Shown here: in pieces, positions 1-5,307 of the stretch
How the letters are laid out: every line of letters begins with the position of its first letter
Numbering within the stretch: the stretch's first letter is position 1
NCBI GenBank assembly: GCA_934216375.1
Contig: CAKQBP010000017.1
Span: forward strand, 1 to 12,825
From: an uncultured Veillonella sp.
GTDB taxonomy: Bacteria > Bacillota > Negativicutes > Veillonellales > Veillonellaceae
Direction of reading: 5' to 3'
DNA length: 12,825 nucleotides
Notes under the pieces: generated by a model
What the model saw: the letters and a program-made list of their open reading frames with translations, nothing else
What the model was told of the DNA's origin: nothing
Databases searched by the model: none
Translations under genes and position numbers: made by a program

Positions 1-163
1 AACCTTCCTCCACGGCAATACGACCCATCATAACACTGCCGTGGCCGTAGCCATTGGCCTTGATGACAGCTGTAGATGTGCTCCATTCCGGCAAACTATC
101 TTTAATTTTACGCAAATTCTCGCGAACGAGACTTGTATTTATGGTCAAATAGGTAGGTCTCAT
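1..163 (-). CDS. alr: Alanine racemase, N-terminal part (runs off the left edge)
   Basis: The product would be the PLP-dependent enzyme that interconverts L- and D-alanine in the cytoplasm, supplying D-alanine for peptidoglycan. Only the first 54 codons are present, read on the minus strand from the ATG at 163. The protein begins MRPTYLTINTSLVRENL, the usual opening of the racemase TIM barrel. It contains the signature AVIKANGYGHG at residues 32-42, where Lys35 is the residue expected to form the Schiff base with PLP. A GAGGA ribosome binding site lies just upstream of the ATG. The gene is divergent from the dehydrogenase at 463, and they share the AT-rich region 164-462. The rest of the barrel and the C-terminal domain with the catalytic tyrosine lie outside the window, so intactness cannot be judged. 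The family call is firm because of the PLP motif. Confidence 0.93.
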   Translation of the reverse strand, partial: MRPTYLTINTSLVRENLRKIKDSLPEWSTSTAVIKANGYGHGSVMMGRIAVEEG

Positions 164-462
164 GGTATTCCTCAATTCTATATAACATTACTTTTATTTT
201 ATAACTTTTGGGGAATTACACAATACTTTTGTGAAAGTTATATACAGAAAAATGAGTTTTACTTTGAATTTTATAGGCTTTATACATATATTATATACAA
301 TAATTGTGAAAGTATACTAATTAGTTGTGAAAGTATATTAATTGGTATAGGTAGTTGATATATAATAGAAGTTATTTTAGTATAAAATTATATAAATAAT
401 AGTATAATTTATATAGAAGTGGTATTACCTATGTTTTAGGCTATTCAATTTAGGAGGTTCTC
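164..462. promoter_or_regulatory. Divergent AT-rich intergenic region between alr and the dehydrogenase
   Basis: This region of about 300 bases has no convincing gene. An open frame across it has low-complexity sequence and overlaps the 5' end of alr on the other strand. It holds a tandem pair of 21-bp repeats (303-344), a weaker related copy at 229-242, and an 8-bp inverted repeat ATATAAAT-N9-ATTTATAT at 390-414. A possible promoter for the dehydrogenase is TTGATA (355-360) with TAGTAT 17 bases downstream (378-383). So many TATAAT-like words occur here that the promoter assignment is weak. Confidence 0.5.
303..344 (+). repeat. Tandem 21-bp direct repeat, candidate regulator site
   Basis: Two adjacent 21-base units (303-323 and 324-344) agree at 18 positions. 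Each contains the exact 13-mer TTGTGAAAGTATA (304-316 and 325-337). A spacing of 21 bases is about two helical turns, so a protein bound to both would lie on one face of the DNA. A relaxed copy with one inserted T lies at 229-242. The same exact 13-mer recurs just upstream of metQ (11986-11998). The units lie about 120 bases upstream of the dehydrogenase start. The bound factor, if any, is unknown. Confidence 0.55.
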
Positions 463-1413
463 ATGAGTGAACGTGTAGTAGTGGTAAATGCAGGTAAAAT
501 GAATTATGATAAAGCTTTGGATTTCTCTATATTATCTAATGATGTGAAGGTCTACGAAGATAGTACGAATGCTGAGCTTATTGAACGGATTCAAGGTGCT
601 CGTGTTGTGGTTACAAAAGAATTGCCTGTAAGTGCCGATCTGCTTTCACAATTTCCTGATACTGTAGAGCTTATCGTAGAAGCAGGTACTGGCTATAATA
701 ATATTGACCTTGACGCAGCAAAGAAAAAGGGCATCACTGTGTGCAATATTCCTGCGTATAGCACAGAGCGTGTAGCACATACGGTGATCATGATGATCCT
801 CAATTTTGCATCTACCATGCAGCAACAAATTGGTATGCTTGTTAAAGGTGATCGCAGCAATTTCACGAAATACCTTCAAGTGAGCCATACAGAAGTGAAT
901 GGTAAAACATTAGGTGTTGTCGGAGCTGGTCACATTGGTATGGAAGTCATCAAAGTTGCAAAAGCGCTAGACATGAACATCTTAGTGCATACACGTACAC
1001 CAAAGGCTGATGGTGATGGCATTCGTTATGTGAGCCTTGATGAACTGCTAAAAAATAGTGATTATATTTCCTTACATTGCCCGCTAAATGACCAAACTAA
1101 ACATCTTATTAATAAAAAAACAATCGGTAAGATGAAGCCTAATGCGGTCATTGTGAATACGGGCCGTGGACCTCTCATTAATGAAAAGGATCTTTGTGAA
1201 GCATTAGCCGCTAAACGCATTGCTGGAGCCGGTCTTGATGTACAGGAGGTAGAACCACCAGCTGAGGATAGTCCTCTCTATACACTAGATAATGTCATCA
1301 TTACTCCGCATATGGGTTGGAAAGGCCTTGAAACACGTCAACGCTTGGTAGGCATTATTCGAGATAATGTACAAGCCTTCTTTAAGGGGGAACCAATCAA
1401 TGTTGTATCTTGA
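463..1413 (+). CDS. D-2-hydroxyacid dehydrogenase (glycerate/hydroxypyruvate reductase-like)
   Basis: This 316-residue cytoplasmic oxidoreductase belongs to the D-isomer-specific 2-hydroxyacid dehydrogenase family, which reduces 2-oxo acids to D-2-hydroxy acids. The Rossmann motif GAGHIG is at residues 154-159. The catalytic triad of the family is visible: Arg235 in VNTGRGPL, Glu264 in EVEPP and His283 in TPHMGW. The segment after the second beta strand reads HTRTPK (about 176-181). It lacks the acidic residue that usually selects NAD and contains an arginine, so NADPH preference is possible (inference). The substrate is uncertain: hydroxypyruvate, glyoxylate and other 2-oxo acids all fit, and a vancomycin-type D-lactate role cannot be claimed. 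The ATG follows AGGAGG with a spacing of 5 bases. The gene converges on the TetR gene, with 14 bases between stops, and its terminator appears to lie inside that neighbour. Confidence 0.9.
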   Translation: MSERVVVVNAGKMNYDKALDFSILSNDVKVYEDSTNAELIERIQGARVVVTKELPVSADLLSQFPDTVELIVEAGTGYNNIDLDAAKKKGITVCNIPAYSTERVAHTVIMMILNFASTMQQQIGMLVKGDRSNFTKYLQVSHTEVNGKTLGVVGAGHIGMEVIKVAKALDMNILVHTRTPKADGDGIRYVSLDELLKNSDYISLHCPLNDQTKHLINKKTIGKMKPNAVIVNTGRGPLINEKDLCEALAAKRIAGAGLDVQEVEPPAEDSPLYTLDNVIITPHMGWKGLETRQRLVGIIRDNVQAFFKGEPINVVS

Positions 1414-1427
1414 TAAATTTTAAATAA

Positions 1428-1991
1428 TTATATAATAGGTTCTATAACGGCATGGAAGTAATTGTCTAATTCTGTAGGCGATTCTTTCATGCCGTTTTTT
1501 ACCCACCATAACACCATTTCCACAAAGCTACCTGAAATATGATTAATAATAAAGTCATCCGGTAGATTTGTATTTGCTTTACGGTCTTGGTTGATAAAAT
1601 ATCCTTGTACCAACTCATTTAGATGATCCCTGAAATAGCGCAAAAAGATTTCGTTATTATCACTAGCTAGTAGCTCTAGGATTTTATTTTCATTTTGCTG
1701 TAAATGTTGTAATAAATGACCAAATACTGAGACTGGGTAAATACTTTGTTGATACAGCCCATGAGCATGAGGTAAATGATTAATACTATCTTTTATATGT
1801 AAAAATAAGTCTTCGCAGAGTGCTTCTAGTAATGCTTCTTTTGTGTCGAAATGAGCATAAAAGGTGGTGCGGCCAATATCTGCGGCACTAATGATTTCTT
1901 GAACGGTGATTTTGTCATACGCCTTATTAGATAATAATTCGTTAAAAGCTATAAATATGGCTTTACGAGTTTTTTTCTGCCTACGATCCAT
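1428..1991 (-). CDS. TetR/AcrR-family transcriptional regulator
   Basis: This 187-residue protein is a likely one-component repressor of the dimeric TetR type. The N-terminal helix-turn-helix occupies roughly residues 5-50 and contains ITVQEIISAADIGRTTFYAH, the recognisable TetR recognition-helix pattern. The C-terminal half is helical and ends in a segment (GSFVEMVLWWVKNG) typical of the TetR C-terminal domain found in many Firmicutes regulators of the DhaS/YcnC kind. The ATG at 1991 was chosen because AGGAG lies 5 bases upstream. A longer frame from 2006 has a poor ribosome binding site. The gene is divergent from the metal ATPase at 2192, and dyad symmetries between them are plausible operators, so the ATPase and the regulator itself are the likely targets (inference). 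The ligand is unknown. The last codons overlap a terminator hairpin that acts on the opposite strand. Confidence 0.88.
   Translation of the reverse strand: MDRRQKKTRKAIFIAFNELLSNKAYDKITVQEIISAADIGRTTFYAHFDTKEALLEALCEDLFLHIKDSINHLPHAHGLYQQSIYPVSVFGHLLQHLQQNENKILELLASDNNEIFLRYFRDHLNELVQGYFINQDRKANTNLPDDFIINHISGSFVEMVLWWVKNGMKESPTELDNYFHAVIEPII
1446..1500 (+). terminator. Rho-independent terminator for the dehydrogenase, embedded in the tetR 3' end
   Basis: Positions 1446-1458 (AACGGCATGGAAG) pair with 1484-1496 (CTTTCATGCCGTT). The stem is 13 bp with one G-U pair and a loop of 25 bases, followed by a run of six T ending at 1500. The orientation suits rightward transcription from the dehydrogenase gene, whose stop is 33 bases upstream. 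The hairpin lies within the coding region of the convergent TetR gene. Confidence 0.6.
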
Positions 1992-2027
1992 ATTAACTCC
2001 TGTCATTCTTTTAGTACAGAATAGCGT

Positions 2028-2049
2028 ATATGTTCCGTAATGAACATAT
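2028..2049. promoter_or_regulatory. Perfect dyad, candidate TetR operator
   Basis: The sequence ATATGTTC-N6-GAACATAT is a perfect inverted repeat with 8-bp arms. It lies 36 bases upstream of the TetR start codon, in the region shared with the divergent ATPase. Size and placement fit an autoregulatory TetR operator. The half-site word GAACA/TGTTC occurs again in a second dyad at 2099-2111. Confidence 0.5.
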
Positions 2050-2098
2050 GAGATGTTTTATATATTGTATTAAAACCATAGGTTGATACAATTAAAGT

Positions 2099-2111
2099 GA
2101 ACAAGGTGTTC
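2099..2111. promoter_or_regulatory. Second GAACA/TGTTC dyad upstream of the ATPase
   Basis: GAACA-AGG-TGTTC is a short inverted repeat with 5-bp arms, 80 bases upstream of the ATPase start. It uses the same half-site words as the dyad at 2028-2049 but with opposite polarity and different spacing. It could be a secondary regulator site or chance. Confidence 0.3.
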
Positions 2112-2191
2112 GCTATCGTAATTATTGTACTGTAAGTGTAATCATAATTCAATTCATATTGGTAGTGAAAGTCTGATAAGGGGATTGTTGT

Positions 2192-4087
2192 ATGGTACAT
2201 CGAATACATGATATATTATCTGGTTTATATATGACGATTTTAGCGGGACTATTTTTACTGCTTGATGGAATTCCGCATTTAATAGAGGAGTTTGGTGGAC
2301 AGAGTCCGTTTCAAAATATATTTCCTTTTGAACCTTCCTGGATTACTGTAGTTATTTGTGGTTTTCCCCTTGTGTATTTATCTATTCGAAGGATCGTATG
2401 TAATAAGGGAATTAGTAAAATCTCATCGGCTCTATTGATTTCCATGGCTATGTTTGCAGCCATTGCCATTGGCGATATATTTGCGGCTGGTGAGGTAGCG
2501 TTTATTATGGCTTTAGGGGCCCTCCTTGAAGAAGCAACTACAGAGCGAGCAAAAAAAGGGTTAAAGAAGTTAATTTCATTAGCACCTGTTAAGGGCCGTA
2601 AAATACAGGCTAATAAGGAAATAATGGTTCCTGTAGAGTCTATACAAAGCGGTGATTATTTACGAATCCTTCCGGGCGAAACAATCCCTGTAGATGGACG
2701 CATTATTAACGGTGAAACAACGGTAGATCAATCCATTATGACAGGAGAGTCTATACCTGTTGATAAAACAATTGATGATGATGTATTTGGCGGAACGATT
2801 AACTGTTTTGGTGCCATAGATATTATAGCTACTAAAGTGGGCGAAGATAGTTCTATTCAAAAAATGATTCAACTTATTAAAAATGCGGAACAGAAACAGG
2901 CTCCGATTCAGCGTATAGCTGATATTGTTGCTAGTCGATTGGTTCCTATTGCATTGATGATTGCATGTATAGGCTATTTAGTAACTGGTAATATCATCGT
3001 CGGTGTTACTGTGTTGGTAGTGTTTTGTCCTTGTGCATTGGTGCTTGCTACACCTACTGCAGTTATGGCTGCTATTGGTCAAGCTACTAAACATGGCGTT
3101 ATTATTAAATCTGGTGAAATTCTTGAAACTATGGGAAAAGTAGATACTATGGCATTTGATAAAACCGGCACATTAACACGTGGTCAGTTATCGGTCCAAT
3201 CTATTTTAGCCGTTGATACAGATTATAGTGAGACCGATATTCTTCAATTAGCTGCATCTGCAGAGGCTAAGAGCGAACATCCTATTGGTAAAGCTATCGT
3301 TTCTCATGCCATAGAGCAAGATTTAGAAATACTTGATACTACTTCGTTTACGATGTTCGTAGGTAAAGGGATTATAGCTGTAATAAAAGGTCGAGAATTA
3401 TATTGTGGAAATGAACGATTCCTTGAAGAGCATAATATTATTGTATGTGATTCTATTCAAAAAGCTATTAATGTATATCGAAGTGAAGGAAAGGTATCTG
3501 TTATTATTGCAAATAATGAGCATATTATAGGTATCATTACATTATCTGATACAATGCGAAATGATGCGATAAATATGATATCTGCTATCTCAAGCTTAGA
3601 TATGACAACAGTATTACTTACTGGTGATAGTAAAGCAGCCGCTGCATATATTGGAAAGAAATCTGGTGTTTCCGAAATACATGCGGAGCTTTTACCAGGA
3701 GAAAAAGTAAGTATTATCGAATCATTGCAAGGGAAACATCACAAGGTTTGTATGGTTGGCGATGGAATTAACGATGCTCCGGCTATGAAGACTGCTGATG
3801 TGAGTATTGCAATGGGGACTATTGGTAGTGATATTGCCATAGAAACAGCAGACATTGCTTTGATGAGTGATGACCTTAGTAAAATTCCTTATATTAAACG
3901 ATTATCAGATGCTACGATTAAAACTATAAAATTTAGTATTGCTTTATCAATGGCCATTAATTGTATCGCTATTATTCTCTCATTGCTTGAGGTTTTGACG
4001 CCTACTACAGGTGCATTAGTGCATAATGTGGGATCTTGTTTAGTGGTCCTCATCGCTGCCCGTTTGTATGATAGAAAGTTTATTTAA
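2192..4087 (+). CDS. P1B-type heavy-metal-translocating ATPase
   Basis: This 631-residue inner-membrane pump would use ATP to export (less often import) a transition metal ion. Visible elements in order are an N-terminal hydrophobic region, the actuator motif TGES (184-187), the intramembrane metal motif CPC (279-281), and the phosphorylated Asp323 in DKTGT. The P1B-specific HP pair in SEHPIGKA (His363-Pro364), TGDS (477-480) and the hinge motif GDGINDAP (523-530) follow. There is no N-terminal heavy-metal-binding domain and no histidine-rich tail. The last membrane segment carries VHNVGSCLVV (610-619). It matches neither the MxxSS pattern of copper pumps nor the DxG pattern of zinc/cadmium pumps, so the metal is left open. 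The ATG follows AAGGGG with 8 bases spacing. The divergent TetR gene is the likely regulator. Confidence 0.9.
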   Translation: MVHRIHDILSGLYMTILAGLFLLLDGIPHLIEEFGGQSPFQNIFPFEPSWITVVICGFPLVYLSIRRIVCNKGISKISSALLISMAMFAAIAIGDIFAAGEVAFIMALGALLEEATTERAKKGLKKLISLAPVKGRKIQANKEIMVPVESIQSGDYLRILPGETIPVDGRIINGETTVDQSIMTGESIPVDKTIDDDVFGGTINCFGAIDIIATKVGEDSSIQKMIQLIKNAEQKQAPIQRIADIVASRLVPIALMIACIGYLVTGNIIVGVTVLVVFCPCALVLATPTAVMAAIGQATKHGVIIKSGEILETMGKVDTMAFDKTGTLTRGQLSVQSILAVDTDYSETDILQLAASAEAKSEHPIGKAIVSHAIEQDLEILDTTSFTMFVGKGIIAVIKGRELYCGNERFLEEHNIIVCDSIQKAINVYRSEGKVSVIIANNEHIIGIITLSDTMRNDAINMISAISSLDMTTVLLTGDSKAAAAYIGKKSGVSEIHAELLPGEKVSIIESLQGKHHKVCMVGDGINDAPAMKTADVSIAMGTIGSDIAIETADIALMSDDLSKIPYIKRLSDATIKTIKFSIALSMAINCIAIILSLLEVLTPTTGALVHNVGSCLVVLIAARLYDRKFI

Positions 4088-4095
4088 ACGCAATA

Positions 4096-4127
4096 AGAGC
4101 CGTCCCCGGTTGTATGGGGGCGGCTCT
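4096..4127. terminator. GC-rich hairpin, likely bidirectional terminator between the ATPase and pflA
   Basis: AGAGCCGTCCCC (4096-4107) pairs with GGGGGCGGCTCT (4116-4127). This gives a 12-bp stem with one G-U pair and an 8-base loop. It begins 8 bases after the ATPase stop and lies between two convergent genes. There is no strong T-run on either strand, so efficiency as an intrinsic terminator is uncertain. Confidence 0.6.
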
Positions 4128-4147
4128 ATTGATTAGGGCTATCATAG

Positions 4148-4207
4148 ATCAAGTCTTGGTATATATATTTATATATATCAAGGGAGGTAGTTATCCTCAA
4201 ACTTGAT
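4148..4207. repeat. Nested AT-rich palindrome next to the pflA stop codon
   Basis: An outer inverted repeat, ATCAAGT (4148-4154) with ACTTGAT (4201-4207), encloses a long AT-rich palindrome at 4155-4182. The inner stem has 13 bp with one G-U pair and a 2-base loop. The right outer arm reaches the pflA stop codon. In the pfl transcript this would fold directly after the coding region and could protect the 3' end or aid termination together with the hairpin at 4096-4127. Confidence 0.4.
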
Positions 4208-4983
4208 TATGATTGTTGTTGTGTTTTGATGGGACTCCACCAATGGCGTCTATAGGCCTTGATGCCTTCCACCACGGTTCTTGTCGCTTTAGCTGCAATA
4301 TCTTTCGTTGCAGCTGGGATGCCCTCTAGGCGATAGGGAATACCTAACTCCTTATATTTAGCAATACCCATAACGTGATAAGGTAAGCAATCAACGGCTT
4401 GTAAATTTTTCAGAGATCCTAGAAAAAAGCCTAGACGATAGTGACGATCGGCATTATCTGTAATCGTAGGGACTACTACGTGACGAACCCAAATCGGAAC
4501 TTCCACGTCTGCCGTCAATCGAGCAAACCCGAGAATGGGCTCTAACGGTTTACCCGTTAACCATAAATGCTTGGCTGGATCGATTTCCTTAATGTCTAGG
4601 ATGACGAGACTAGTTACACTGAGTAATTTACGGTATGCCACCTCTTGGTGGGGGTCAAAACAAATTCCACTTGTATCTAAACAGGTATGGACGTTTCTTT
4701 CACGGAAATATGTGAAAAGCTCAATAACAAAGTCGATTTGCATAAGAGCTTCCCCACCTGTGACGGTGATACCACCATTAGTATAAAATTGGCGGTTACG
4801 TTCGTACTGGTCCCATAATTCCTTTACGGTCATGAATTTAGCATTATCGCTAGTTTCATCCCATGTATCAGGATTATGGCAATAAGCACAGCGCATGGGG
4901 CATCCTTGAAGAAATACCACCATGCGCATGCCTGGACCATCAACCGTACCCATCGTTTCAACCGAATGAATACGTCCAGTCAT
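4207..4983 (-). CDS. pflA: Pyruvate formate-lyase activating enzyme (radical SAM activase)
   Basis: This 258-residue cytoplasmic radical SAM enzyme cleaves S-adenosylmethionine. It abstracts hydrogen from the radical-site glycine of pyruvate formate-lyase and so switches the lyase on under anoxic conditions. The iron-sulfur motif CPMRCAYC is at residues 28-35, with Cys28, Cys32 and Cys35 binding the [4Fe-4S] cluster in the CxxxCxxC arrangement. It is followed by HNPDTWD, as in E. coli PflA. TGGEAL (about residues 74-79) is the SAM-contacting GGE motif. No extra ferredoxin-like cluster insertion is seen, so this is the short PflA type. The ATG at 4983 has GAGG upstream and lies 12 bases after the stop of the glycyl-radical subunit gene. 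Both belong to one operon with the lyase core, and the radical subunit is the presumed substrate. Confidence 0.95.
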   Translation of the reverse strand: MTGRIHSVETMGTVDGPGMRMVVFLQGCPMRCAYCHNPDTWDETSDNAKFMTVKELWDQYERNRQFYTNGGITVTGGEALMQIDFVIELFTYFRERNVHTCLDTSGICFDPHQEVAYRKLLSVTSLVILDIKEIDPAKHLWLTGKPLEPILGFARLTADVEVPIWVRHVVVPTITDNADRHYRLGFFLGSLKNLQAVDCLPYHVMGIAKYKELGIPYRLEGIPAATKDIAAKATRTVVEGIKAYRRHWWSPIKTQQQS

Positions 4984-4995
4984 AGGAAACCTCGA

Positions 4996-5232
4996 TTAGA
5001 TACGTTGATGGAATGTACGGGAAATAACTTCGTCCTGTTGTTGTTTTGTCAATTTGTTGAAGTGTACCGCATAACCGGATACACGAATCGTCAATTGAGG
5101 GTACAACTCAGGATGTTTTTGAGCGTCTAACAATGTTTCACGAGTAAACACGTTAACGTTCAAATGATGGCCGCCCTTTTGGGAATAACCATCCAATAAC
5201 TCTACCAAGTTATCAACTTGTTGGTTGCTCAT
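4996..5232 (-). CDS. grcA: Separate glycyl-radical subunit of pyruvate formate-lyase (GrcA/YfiD-like)
   Basis: This 78-residue protein matches the extreme C-terminus of ordinary pyruvate formate-lyase. GGHHLNVNV (20-28) is followed by [16 protein letters not shown] (44-59), with Gly53 as the expected radical site, then [14 protein letters not shown]. The first residues resemble the RKTNLAGLMDGY segment of E. coli PflB, so it starts exactly where the core protein loses homology. The ATG at 5232 follows a strong AAAGGAGG. The core ends 75 bases upstream with an unrelated tail, so a sequencing frameshift is unlikely. It should pair with the core to rebuild an active lyase. E. coli GrcA (127 residues) is a spare part for oxygen-damaged lyase, whereas here the radical domain appears to be the only one encoded in the operon. 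Family membership is firm; the obligate role is inference. Confidence 0.92.
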   Translation of the reverse strand: MSNQQVDNLVELLDGYSQKGGHHLNVNVFTRETLLDAQKHPELYPQLTIRVSGYAVHFNKLTKQQQDEVISRTFHQRI

Positions 5233-5266
5233 GGGTATAACCTCCTTTCAACCAAGACTAACACGC

Positions 5267-5296
5267 GTATCGATGCCGGTGAAAGCAGTTCGATAC
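5267..5296 (-). other. Hairpin between the lyase core and radical-subunit genes
   Basis: GTATCGA (5267-5273) and TCGATAC (5290-5296) form a perfect 7-bp inverted repeat around a 16-base loop, in the 75-base gap between the two lyase genes. There is no T-run, so it is not an intrinsic terminator. It could be an RNA processing or stability element that sets the ratio of the two subunits (inference). Confidence 0.35.
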
Positions 5297-5307
5297 TGTG
5301 GAAGATT

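Noticed and set aside
41..358. Plus-strand open frame of 105 codons at the left end
   Set aside because: It overlaps the 5' end of alr on the opposite strand and continues into low-complexity AT-rich DNA with repeats. It has no ribosome binding site and no recognisable protein pattern.
2003..2209. Minus-strand open frame of 68 codons upstream of tetR
   Set aside because: It covers the divergent promoter region, is tyrosine- and threonine-rich from AT-rich repeats, and has no ribosome binding site.
5233..5307. Possible frameshift or sequencing error dividing one pflB gene
   Set aside because: The core ends in its own stop after 39 unrelated residues. The next gene has AAAGGAGG and an ATG, and the 75-base gap does not encode the missing homologous linker.
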